Part shown: piece by piece, positions 17,063 through 24,672 of the stretch
Layout: the number at the start of each line of letters is the position of its first letter
How positions within the stretch are numbered: the first letter of the stretch is position 1
Source: Akkermansiaceae bacterium
Lineage (GTDB): Bacteria > Verrucomicrobiota > Verrucomicrobiia > Verrucomicrobiales > Akkermansiaceae
Direction: 5' to 3'
DNA length: 64,000 nucleotides
Assembly (NCBI GenBank): GCA_017798145.1
Contig: CP059069.1
Span: 1,287,226 to 1,351,225 of the forward strand
Made by a program: the position numbers and the translations under genes
The notes under the pieces: model-generated
What the model saw: only the letters and a program-made list of their open reading frames with translations
Told to the model about the DNA's origin: nothing
Databases searched by the model: none

Positions 17063-18121
17063 TCATTCGGCGATCGGGCCGGTATCGCCCTTGGCATACT
17101 CGTAGGTCTTTTTCTGGCCGTCCGGGCCGGTCGCCTCAATGGTGATCTGGTCCGGTGTCACCTGGGTGACCTTGAAATCCTTCTTCTCGCCGCCGGGCGG
17201 CAGTGAGAATTCGGTGTTTTCCTCCACCCGGAACTCCTCGCCGGCCATGCCGAGCGCCGCAAGCGTGAGTACGGCGGTACGGTCGTAGTAGGAAAACTTG
17301 TCCGCCTCTCCCCTGCGGAACATGGCCGGGATCTCGTATTTATCACCCAGCTTGTTGGGCTTCTGATCCTCGATGATGACGAATGTTACATCAACCTCCG
17401 CCTTGATGGCCTCATTGAGCACCCGGCGTTTCTCGAAATCCAGATACTTGAAACGGCCTTTTGCGGCACCATCGGCGAAGAACACCTGACCCTTCGGAAT
17501 CGGATTGCCCGCTCCGATGTTGTTCCTCCTGCCAGCGCCGTCGCTGTATTCGAAGGTGAACTTGCCATCCGACTCGAAGCCGGGCCTAAGCACCCATTGC
17601 ACGGATTCATCGCTGGCGAATGAAAGTTTCGTGAGCAAGCTCGGGTAGGACTTGTTGTCGTTGGGATCCGTCTTGGCGTTGTATTCCTCGAGGTTGGAGA
17701 AGCCGTCCTCATCCGCATCCCTCTGCGGTGAGTCCCCGAAGCCGGGGTCGATGCGGTGTTCGATCCACCAGGAGTTCGGGATGGGGTCGTGAACCATCTC
17801 GCCGTCGATGAGATCGAGCGGCCTGGTCTTGTCGTTCTTGTTCACGAAAAGGGCGACCCCGGTGAAAAGATCGACGGGACGGCCTGCGTCATCGCCCTTC
17901 TGCCAGGAGCGGCTGAGGCTGAAGGATGCCTTGGCGGTGGGCACGAGATCGCCCTCCTTGACGGCGGGATTGCTTTTGCCGGGAACGGGGCCGGAGGCCT
18001 CGGCGCTGAAATCCTCAGCGACCGATCCATATTTCTGCCAGCCGACAAACACCAGGCCTGCGGCGACAACTGCGGCGCCGCCGAGGGCTGCCTTTTCGTA
18101 ATTTTTGGAAATCCAGGACAT
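17063..18121 (-). CDS. Amuc_1099-family pilus-like system protein
   Basis: The 352-residue protein has a short cytoplasmic start and one membrane segment (about residues 10-27, AALGGAAVVAAGLVFVGW), then a periplasmic region. Residues about 120-160 hold a calcium-type motif, DADEDGFSNLEEY followed by TDPND, like thrombospondin type 3 or EF-hand loops. The remainder is beta-rich, ending in a small domain with ATGPDGQKKTYEY. It lies between the Amuc_1100-like and Amuc_1098-like genes with 15-76 bp gaps, consistent with one operon. Its molecular role is unknown; a PilP-like link between inner-membrane platform and secretin is plausible from position. Confidence 0.85.
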   Translation of the reverse strand: MSWISKNYEKAALGGAAVVAAGLVFVGWQKYGSVAEDFSAEASGPVPGKSNPAVKEGDLVPTAKASFSLSRSWQKGDDAGRPVDLFTGVALFVNKNDKTRPLDLIDGEMVHDPIPNSWWIEHRIDPGFGDSPQRDADEDGFSNLEEYNAKTDPNDNKSYPSLLTKLSFASDESVQWVLRPGFESDGKFTFEYSDGAGRRNNIGAGNPIPKGQVFFADGAAKGRFKYLDFEKRRVLNEAIKAEVDVTFVIIEDQKPNKLGDKYEIPAMFRRGEADKFSYYDRTAVLTLAALGMAGEEFRVEENTEFSLPPGGEKKDFKVTQVTPDQITIEATGPDGQKKTYEYAKGDTGPIAE

Positions 18122-18136
18122 GATGGGGTTTGCGGT

Positions 18137-19141
18137 TCAGGGTTTGGGGAGTTCCTTGGCCGGGAGGAACATGGAAACATCAAAGCGGACGAAGACGATG
18201 ACCTCCTCATTTCCCAGCACCTGTGCGAGGATGCGTGTGCTGTCGACGGCCTCGGCGGGTGCCTCCTCCGCATCGGGGGCAGGCTGCTCCTCACCCTCTG
18301 CAGGGGCGGGTTCATCCGGGTCTTCCGGAGACTCATCCGGGGCAAAGAAAGCGAAGGGATCCGCAGCTTGCGGCGCGACAGCGGCGGCAGGCCTATCGTC
18401 CTCGAATTTCGCATCGCTCACCTTGGGCGGCGTATCCCGCTCGTTGGCGATCTTGATGCAACGGACGACGTAGTAGTGCTTGTCCGTCGCACCGAGGAAG
18501 CTGAGGAACTCGCGGGCTGCGGACTCGGAGGATTTGAAGGTCATCTCCACCGGGAAATTCCTGGCCACGGCATTGGGGCCGGGGTTGAAATTGCCGCCGT
18601 TCTCCTCGGGCAAGGTCACGCGGTGAATGCGGATCAGCTCGCTGGGGCCCGCTTCCGCAAGGCCGAGCAGCGCGTGGCTGATGCCATCGAGCTGGAAGCC
18701 GAGCGCACCGGTCGCCTCCTCCCGGGCAAGGCCGCCGCTGTAGGTCTCGAAGCCGAGATAGAATTTCTCCGGAAGCTCGCAGCCTGCGGCCGCAAATGCC
18801 TTGGTGATATCCCGGTTCGCCTGCTTGAGGCGATCCCCGAAGACCTGGGGGCTGGTGTTCTCAAGCTTGCCGGGGCGGAACTTGTCGAACAGGCCGCTGA
18901 GTTCGGCGATGGACTGGCGGTATTCCTTGAGCGCCTTCTCTTTTCCGTTCCTGTTCTCAAGGGTTGGGTAAAGGGCGATGCTCTCGGAATTGGAAACGCT
19001 GGCATACGATTCGTCGAATGCCGCCTTCGCCTCCTCATAGCGGGTGCCGCCGCTGGAAGCGAGGTAGAAGAGTGCGCCGCAGAGAACTACGGTGATTGCA
19101 ACGAGGGCGGATACGAAAGGGTTGCTCTTGATGGAGTTCAT
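18137..19141 (-). CDS. Amuc_1100-family pilus-like protein
   Basis: The 334-residue protein has an N-terminal membrane anchor (NPFVSALVAITVVLCGALFY, about 7-26), a helical stalk rich in Ala/Glu/Lys (about 30-110), then alpha/beta domains and an acidic Pro/Glu/Ala linker (about 260-300). It ends with LAQVLGNEEVIVFVRFDV. This is the architecture of A. muciniphila Amuc_1100, a PilO/GspM-like protein that forms part of the pilus-like complex and is known for immune signalling through TLR2 in the gut. Whether this homolog signals is unknown. It follows the Amuc_1101-like gene by 27 bp. Confidence 0.88.
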   Translation of the reverse strand: MNSIKSNPFVSALVAITVVLCGALFYLASSGGTRYEEAKAAFDESYASVSNSESIALYPTLENRNGKEKALKEYRQSIAELSGLFDKFRPGKLENTSPQVFGDRLKQANRDITKAFAAAGCELPEKFYLGFETYSGGLAREEATGALGFQLDGISHALLGLAEAGPSELIRIHRVTLPEENGGNFNPGPNAVARNFPVEMTFKSSESAAREFLSFLGATDKHYYVVRCIKIANERDTPPKVSDAKFEDDRPAAAVAPQAADPFAFFAPDESPEDPDEPAPAEGEEQPAPDAEEAPAEAVDSTRILAQVLGNEEVIVFVRFDVSMFLPAKELPKP

Positions 19142-19168
19142 AGGGTTGGAAATCGGGGGCTGCCGGGA

Positions 19169-21016
19169 TCAGCGGACAGTGACCTGGCGGGAAAGCGGAA
19201 GGATCAGCTCGAAGGGGAAGGCGAGGTCGCCCTCGCTGTTCGCACCGCTGCTGATGCTCTTGAGGATCTGCTCATCGCTGAGGGGGGTCATCTTGCCCTG
19301 CGGGTTCTTCACGGAAAACGCGAAGGTGGTGGAGTTCTCGCGGAGCTTTTTCAGGAGATCGGAGACCACGTTCTGGCTGCGGTCGTTTTCCCTCCAGAAG
19401 CCCTTCACGAGGATCGCATTGGCACCTGGGGCGGCAGCCTGCTGGTTGCGGCGCGGGTTCGCCGCCTCGGCAGGGGCGGGCGGATCAGATATGGCGGTGC
19501 CGCCGCTCTGGGAGCTCACGTAATCGGATTTCACGATAGGGCGTGCCGTGGGCTTCGGCGCGTTGGGCCCTGTCGGCGGGATGGCATTGTAATCATAGAG
19601 CGGCGACATTTCCGTGAGCCAGACGGAATCGCTCGCGAAAGCGCCGCGCAGCTCGCCGAGGAGCTCGAACCAGAAGGCATGGTCGGATTCCATGCCGATG
19701 TAGGCTTTCGCCACGAGGGAAAGCTCTCCCTCGGTCTTGAGCTGGCCGCGGATCTGGGACTCGATTGGCGCAAGTTTCTCCTGTGTATCGAGCATCATGC
19801 GCGCCTTTTCCTCGGCGGCGCTTGCGGCGATGTTCTGGAACACCGCCCAGCCCGCGAAGCCTGCCACGAAAAGCGCGGCCGCGGCGATCAGGAAGGGCTT
19901 GCGGCGATCCGCAGCGCGGGAAACCTCCACAGCGGAGGGCACGAGGTCGATGTTGATCGTCGATTTCCCGATGCCGCGCAGGCCGAGGCCGATGAGCTCG
20001 CCCATGGTGTGCGCCTCCCTTTGGAGAGTGTCCGTATCGACGCCCTTGGCGATGGCCACCTTGCCGAGAGGATTGAAGAACTCCACGGGGAGGCCGAGTT
20101 TTTCGGAGAAAAACTCAAGCGTGTAAGGCAGGTTCGCGCCGCCGCCCGCAAGCAGCACCTTGCGGGGTGCGCTTCCGGCGTGCTGGCTGCGGTAGTAGTT
20201 CGTGGTGCGAGCGATTTCCGCAGGCAGGCGGGTCAGCGCGTTGCGGATGACCATGGCCAGCGCGGCGAGCGACTCGTCCATGGTCTCGGTGTGGCCGCCG
20301 CCCAGGGCGACGAGACCGTTGGTGATCTTCTGGTGCTCCGCGTCCGGGAAGGATATGTTGTATTCCTTCGCGATGGCGGCGGTGATGGATGCGCCGCCTA
20401 TCGCCACGCTGCGGGTGAAGAAACGCGGACCCTCCACGTAGAGCAGGTTGCTGGTCTTCGCGCCGACATCGATGATGAGCGTAGGCTCGTCGGGGGTGCC
20501 GTAGGTTTCGCGGAAGGAGTTGTATAGCGCCATGGGCGCGACATCGACCTCGACGGTGGACAGGCCCGCGCCGGTGACGGTTTCGTTGATCTCATCGAGG
20601 GCATCGCCCTTGATGGCGACGATGACGACCTCCTTGTCCTCCCCGCCCTGGATGAGTTCGTAGTCCCAGACGACCTCGCTGATGGGGAAAGGGACGTGCT
20701 GCTGCGCCTCAAAGGTCACGAGCTGCTCGATGTTGTCATCCTGCAGCGGCGGAAGTTTCACGAAACGCGTGAAAACGGCCTGGCCCGACACCGCGTAGCG
20801 GACTTTCGCCTTGGGCACCTGGAGCTTCCCGATGAGGTCGTCGATGACCACCCGGATCTGCGCCTCCCGGGAGGCTTCGAATGCGGGGTCCGCGATGATG
20901 GTGTCTGACTCGTATCCCTTCAGGATGAGCCCTCCGCTCTTGGATGTCTCGAACACAGCCATGCTGATCCGCTGTGAGCCTAGGTTGAGTGCGACGGTTG
21001 TCTGGGTATCGGCCAT
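19169..21016 (-). CDS. Amuc_1101-family PilM-like pilus complex protein (PilM-PilN fusion layout)
   Basis: The 615-residue protein has an actin-like PilM domain (about 1-330) with the phosphate-1 loop ALNLGSQRISMAVFE, LIIDVGAKTSNLLY (phosphate 2) and KVLLAGGGANLPY (adenosine motif). A membrane segment comes at about 395-415 (PFLIAAAALFVAGFAGWAVF), then a coiled and PilN-like periplasmic half. One polypeptide thus covers the roles of PilM and PilN. A Pro/Ala/Asn-rich insert lies near 500-530. Position between Amuc_1102-like and Amuc_1100-like genes matches Akkermansia. Confidence 0.9.
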   Translation of the reverse strand: MADTQTTVALNLGSQRISMAVFETSKSGGLILKGYESDTIIADPAFEASREAQIRVVIDDLIGKLQVPKAKVRYAVSGQAVFTRFVKLPPLQDDNIEQLVTFEAQQHVPFPISEVVWDYELIQGGEDKEVVIVAIKGDALDEINETVTGAGLSTVEVDVAPMALYNSFRETYGTPDEPTLIIDVGAKTSNLLYVEGPRFFTRSVAIGGASITAAIAKEYNISFPDAEHQKITNGLVALGGGHTETMDESLAALAMVIRNALTRLPAEIARTTNYYRSQHAGSAPRKVLLAGGGANLPYTLEFFSEKLGLPVEFFNPLGKVAIAKGVDTDTLQREAHTMGELIGLGLRGIGKSTINIDLVPSAVEVSRAADRRKPFLIAAAALFVAGFAGWAVFQNIAASAAEEKARMMLDTQEKLAPIESQIRGQLKTEGELSLVAKAYIGMESDHAFWFELLGELRGAFASDSVWLTEMSPLYDYNAIPPTGPNAPKPTARPIVKSDYVSSQSGGTAISDPPAPAEAANPRRNQQAAAPGANAILVKGFWRENDRSQNVVSDLLKKLRENSTTFAFSVKNPQGKMTPLSDEQILKSISSGANSEGDLAFPFELILPLSRQVTVR

Positions 21017-21079
21017 GGTGTGCTTGCGATCGGTGAACGTTGGGGAAATTCCGGGGATGTGGTTTTCTATCTATGCGTA

Positions 21080-21706
21080 TCAGCGGCGTTCCTTGAGGAT
21101 CTCCGCATAGCGATCCCACCACATGTGCGCGAATGCGGACTCGCTCTTGTCAAGCAGTGGCACGCTCTCCGTGCGGGATATCTTGTCCGAGGCGCTGTTC
21201 CACCAACCCACCTTTTCCTTGCTTGTCTCCTGGGCGACCTTCTCGCCGTTGACCAGCACCTCGTATCCGACGAGATAGACAAGGCTCTTGCCGGCGCGGT
21301 CGGACCCGCTGAGCCTGCGCACGGAGGCGGGCGAGAGGTAAACGGAGCTGAAGACCTCCTCGTTGAGGGGCACGTTCACGTGGGTGATGTCCTTGGTGAG
21401 GAGCAGGTAGGTGCCCTTCTTGTCGGGGTTCTCGACCGCGACGTACCATTTCACCAGGATCCTATCGACAGTCTTGGAAGGTGGCTCGGGAGACATCTGG
21501 ATTTTCAGCGAGGCCTCGATCTCCAGCCAGTCCTTCGCCTTGAAGGATTTCTGTTTCCCGCCGCTGAAATCAGGGGAGGGGAAATCGTCGAAATCGGGTT
21601 TCTTTCCCTCGACCTTGTAGGTTTGGGCATCTGCAAGCGGTGCTGAGATCACTGCGGCAAGGGCGCAGGCGGCGGCGGCAAGGGAGGTGAATCTTTTGTT
21701 TTTCAT
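21080..21706 (-). CDS. Amuc_1102-family pilus-like protein
   Basis: The 208-residue protein has a Sec signal (RFTSLAAAACALAAVISAPLADA), so it is probably periplasmic or surface-exposed. The mature part is beta-rich (LEIEASLKIQMSP, DRILVKWYVAVENPD, GYEVLVNGEKVAQE), resembling the immunoglobulin/OB-like fold reported for Amuc_1102. It is the first gene of the cluster in transcription order. A parS-like palindrome (21716-21729) and an inverted repeat lie directly upstream, in what should be the promoter and leader region. Exact function is unknown. Confidence 0.85.
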   Translation of the reverse strand: MKNKRFTSLAAAACALAAVISAPLADAQTYKVEGKKPDFDDFPSPDFSGGKQKSFKAKDWLEIEASLKIQMSPEPPSKTVDRILVKWYVAVENPDKKGTYLLLTKDITHVNVPLNEEVFSSVYLSPASVRRLSGSDRAGKSLVYLVGYEVLVNGEKVAQETSKEKVGWWNSASDKISRTESVPLLDKSESAFAHMWWDRYAEILKERR

Positions 21707-21715
21707 GCGCTTCGG

Positions 21716-21729
21716 GTTTCACGTGAAAC
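21716..21729. promoter_or_regulatory. parS-like ParB-binding palindrome
   Basis: The perfect 14-bp palindrome GTTTCACGTGAAAC equals positions 2-15 of the 16-bp bacterial parS consensus TGTTTCACGTGAAACA; only the two outer bases differ. Chromosomal parS sites load ParB and cluster near the replication origin. This copy sits in the leader of the Amuc_1102-like gene, 10 bp before its start codon. No parA/parB gene is in the window. Confidence 0.75.
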
Positions 21730-21747
21730 TAGGAATAAGGATGGCAG

Positions 21748-21778
21748 GTTGGCCAGATAAAAGGATGGGCGGGCCAAC
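21748..21778. promoter_or_regulatory. Inverted repeat upstream of the Amuc_1102-like gene
   Basis: The arms GTTGGCC (21748-21754) and GGCCAAC (21772-21778) are separated by 17 bases. The repeat lies 42-72 bp upstream of the minus-strand start codon at 21706, where a promoter or operator is expected. It may be a regulator site or a leader hairpin. No matching -10/-35 pair is convincing. Confidence 0.4.
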
Positions 21779-21864
21779 TTTTTTCAGGAAAATGCTCCAT
21801 GTTTCTCCCATGGCGGGCGGACAAGCGGTTGACGGATGGCCGCGCCGATGGCTTGACTACGCCC

Positions 21865-22578
21865 ATGCCGCGCACCGCATTCCCGTTTCCCGATCCCGCC
21901 ACGACCGTTGTCGGCAGCATCGGCGATGCCAGGGCGCTGGCGGAGGAGAGCCCCGCATCGCTAGCCGGGCAGTGCGACATCGCCGAAATCAGGCTCGACC
22001 TGCTCCACCGCGAATTCCCGCAGGGCGGTGCTGCGCCATGGGGGCACCTGGCGCCCTTCCCCTTGCTTTTCACCGCCCGCTGCCACAGCGAGGGTTCCCC
22101 GGTGGATCTTGATGTGGGAACGCGCGCAGCCATGCTGCGGGCGGCGCTTCCCCATGCATCCCTCATCGACATCGAGGCGCGCTCCATCCCTGAGATGGCG
22201 GCCCTGATCGCAGAGATCTCGGCGGAGGGCGTGCCTTGGATCGCTTCTTACCATGATTTCGAGAAACTGCCTTCGCGCGGCGATTTGGAAGCCCAGGCGG
22301 GTATCGCCAGGGAGGCGGGTGCCGCCGCCTTCAAGGCGGCCGCGCAACTGCGGACGATGGATGATCTAACGGCTCTCGCCCACTTCCAGATGAATGATGC
22401 GGGAATCCCGCTGGCGACGATGGGGATGGGCGTCCTGGCCCCCGTCTCGCGGTTGCTCTGCGCCCAGGCGGGCAGCGTCCTGAACTACGGCTACCTGGGC
22501 TCGACACCCACTGCGCCGGGCCAGTGGTCCGCACGGCGGCTGCGCGAAAACATCCGCTCCCTGCGCCCTATCTGTTAG
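21865..22578 (+). CDS. aroD: 3-dehydroquinate dehydratase, type I
   Basis: This shikimate pathway enzyme dehydrates 3-dehydroquinate to 3-dehydroshikimate through a Schiff base. The 237-residue TIM barrel shows CDIAEIRLDLL (substrate-binding Glu/Arg), WIASYHDFE with the catalytic His, and AAAFKAAAQ with the Schiff-base Lys; the C-terminal loop STPTAPGQ contacts substrate. I chose the start at 21865 (MPRTAFPF) because upstream codons in frame give low-quality sequence. The aroE gene follows 16 bp after the stop, so both probably share a transcript and act in consecutive steps. Confidence 0.93.
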   Translation: MPRTAFPFPDPATTVVGSIGDARALAEESPASLAGQCDIAEIRLDLLHREFPQGGAAPWGHLAPFPLLFTARCHSEGSPVDLDVGTRAAMLRAALPHASLIDIEARSIPEMAALIAEISAEGVPWIASYHDFEKLPSRGDLEAQAGIAREAGAAAFKAAAQLRTMDDLTALAHFQMNDAGIPLATMGMGVLAPVSRLLCAQAGSVLNYGYLGSTPTAPGQWSARRLRENIRSLRPIC

Positions 22579-22594
22579 AACAAGCGAGTCCCCG

Positions 22595-23488
22595 ATGCAC
22601 GGATACCTGACACCCGCAAACCTGGCCTCCTCATGCACCGGGGAGAAACCCGCACGCCTCGCCGTGCTGGGATTCCCTGTCGCCCATTCCGCATCGCCCC
22701 AGCTGCACCAGCCCGCATTGGATGCGTTCGGGATCGCCGCGGCCTACGTGCGGCTGGAAGTCATGCCCGGCGCGATCCGCGAGGCGTTCGCGATGATGAG
22801 AGGGCTCGGCTTCATCGGCTGCAACGTGACCGTCCCGCACAAGTTCGAGGCGATGGAAGCCTGCGATGAGGTATGCCCGCAGGCGCGGCTTCTGGGCGCG
22901 GTCAACACCGTCGTTTTCAAGGACGGCGGGACGGCGGGATTCAACACCGACGGCCCCGGCTTCGAGCAGGCGGTGAGCGAGGCCTTCGGGTTCTTTCCCG
23001 GCGAAGTCCACACCCTGATCCTCGGCGCGGGAGGCGGCGCGGGGCAGGCGATCGCCACGCAATGCGCCATCGCCAGGCCGGCCCGGCTCACGCTTGTCAA
23101 CCGCAGTGCGGGCAAGATCGAGGCGCTTGCGGAAAGACTTCGGAAAATTTCCCCGGAAACGGAAATCGCAGCCGTGCCGTTTTCGGATCCCTCCCTCGCC
23201 GGCCTCTGCCATGCCGCGGACCTGCTCGTGCAGACGACATCACTGGGTCTGAAGGCCGGAGACGCGCAGGTGATCCCGGAGGAATTCCTCTCGCCCCGGC
23301 ACTGTGCCTACGACACGATCTACCAGCCACCCGAGACGCCGTTCCTGGCCGCCGCGCGGCGCACCGGCTGCCGCACCGCCAACGGCCTGGGCTTGCTCAT
23401 CCACCAGGGTGACATCGCCTTCCGGCACTGGTTCCCCGGGACAAGCCCCCTACCCCACATGCGGGCGGCGATGGCCGGGAAACCCTGA
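22595..23488 (+). CDS. aroE: Shikimate dehydrogenase
   Basis: The 297-residue NADP enzyme reduces 3-dehydroshikimate to shikimate. The substrate domain has GFPVAHSASPQLHQPA and NVTVPHKFEAM (catalytic Lys), with NTDGPGF (catalytic Asp). The nucleotide domain has ILGAGGGAGQAIA and LVNRSAGK. The C-terminal region shows NGLGLLIHQG. It follows aroD by 16 bp in a two-gene shikimate unit and converges with the minus-strand gene ending at 23494, only 5 bp away. Confidence 0.95.
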   Translation: MHGYLTPANLASSCTGEKPARLAVLGFPVAHSASPQLHQPALDAFGIAAAYVRLEVMPGAIREAFAMMRGLGFIGCNVTVPHKFEAMEACDEVCPQARLLGAVNTVVFKDGGTAGFNTDGPGFEQAVSEAFGFFPGEVHTLILGAGGGAGQAIATQCAIARPARLTLVNRSAGKIEALAERLRKISPETEIAAVPFSDPSLAGLCHAADLLVQTTSLGLKAGDAQVIPEEFLSPRHCAYDTIYQPPETPFLAAARRTGCRTANGLGLLIHQGDIAFRHWFPGTSPLPHMRAAMAGKP

Positions 23489-23493
23489 GCTTC

Positions 23494-24651
23494 TCAGCTG
23501 CCGCCGAAGAGATCGTCCTTGAGCTCATCGAGATCGAAGCCCGTGACATCGCTTTCGATCCAGTGACAGGCGATCACCTTCCTGAGCTCGAAGCTCCTCT
23601 TGCCCCCAAATTCGCCGCGCCTCACCTGCACCCGGACGCGGATCAGGCCGTCCGGCTCCATGGGTTCCATCGTGGATCCGAAAATCGACCTGCCATCCCG
23701 CCTGGCCGCAAAGGCAGCCTCCAGCAGAATGCCTTCGTCGCTGCGCCGCTCGATCACGAAAATCGGCGATGAAATGCCGGTCTCCAGGGGCTTCCCGAAG
23801 ACCGGGGAGATGAGTTCGAAGCGCAGGCGCGACCCGCCGCGATCCGCCCCACCATCGCCGGAGACCTCCCTGGCGAGCAGCCGGAACTCGCCTTCCTCCG
23901 GTCCGCCTCCGGCCAGGAAGAGGGCCCATGGGTGATCCCCGTAGCGGGAGAAATGCTCCCAATCGAGCTGCCATGTGCCGCCCTTGCGGAGGAAGACGGC
24001 ATCGAAGATCGCCCCATCCGCGCCTTCCTTCCAGCGGGTGTTTATGACCCATTCATCGCCGATTTTCAGGGGTTCCTGCCCCACCCTGCGTATGTTTTTC
24101 GCATCGACCGAGGGGAAGGGGTTGGAGGCGTAGAAGGTGGCCATCCTGCCGGCCGTCGGGATGGGATCCGCCACGAACTGGTTGCGCCCTTCAGGGGTGC
24201 CGGCCGTGAGGAAGCCCCCGAGCGCGCGGTGGCAATCCGGCAGCGCGGCAGTGAGCAGGGCGATCCTTTCGTCAGCCAGCGTGCCTTCGGCCATGTCTGT
24301 CCTGGCCACCTGCATGCCCTGGATCTTGTCGGCCAGGCCGGTTCTGCGGTTGTGCCACCAGATGGCAAGACCCATGAGCAGTGCCCAGACAACCACAAGC
24401 CGCAACATGAGGTTCTTGCGCTTCTTTTTCCGGACAGCGCGCTGGCCGCCCTCATCGAGGGCTTGACCCTTGTTCGCGAAGCTCGCGACCGCATCGTCCC
24501 GCAGCGAAGTTCCGTTGCCCGGGCCAGAGGACGGCCAAACGCCGGTGCCCGGCTTCTGCCCGCAGATGCCGCAAAGCCTGTTGGCGTCGTGGCCTAGCTC
24601 CGAGCCGAAGAGCGAGCCACAGCGACCGCAGTGATAGTGAGGTTTGATCAT
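23494..24651 (-). CDS. Zinc-ribbon, single-pass membrane protein of unknown function
   Basis: The 385-residue protein opens with two CxxC pairs (Cys8/Cys11 and Cys27/Cys30), a zinc ribbon. A charged linker leads to one membrane segment (about 81-99, after RKKKRKN) and a large extracytoplasmic region. That region has an NTF2-like feel (TGTWQLDWEHFSRYGDHPWA-type segment, residues about 235-255) and ends acidic. I do not recognise a named family. It lies 21 bp downstream of a gene with the same plan (low-complexity cytoplasmic part, one anchor, similar outer domain), so the two probably act together. Confidence 0.75.
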   Translation of the reverse strand: MIKPHYHCGRCGSLFGSELGHDANRLCGICGQKPGTGVWPSSGPGNGTSLRDDAVASFANKGQALDEGGQRAVRKKKRKNLMLRLVVVWALLMGLAIWWHNRRTGLADKIQGMQVARTDMAEGTLADERIALLTAALPDCHRALGGFLTAGTPEGRNQFVADPIPTAGRMATFYASNPFPSVDAKNIRRVGQEPLKIGDEWVINTRWKEGADGAIFDAVFLRKGGTWQLDWEHFSRYGDHPWALFLAGGGPEEGEFRLLAREVSGDGGADRGGSRLRFELISPVFGKPLETGISSPIFVIERRSDEGILLEAAFAARRDGRSIFGSTMEPMEPDGLIRVRVQVRRGEFGGKRSFELRKVIACHWIESDVTGFDLDELKDDLFGGS

Positions 24652-24672
24652 AGGCGCTTCGTCAGTCTCCGG

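Noticed and set aside
17756..20527. A 923-codon open frame on the plus strand across the Amuc-like cluster
   Set aside because: It lies wholly antisense to three genes with clear domain signals. In high-GC DNA the complementary frame of a strongly coding gene often stays open. The translation is Glu/Gly/Arg-rich with no recognisable motif.
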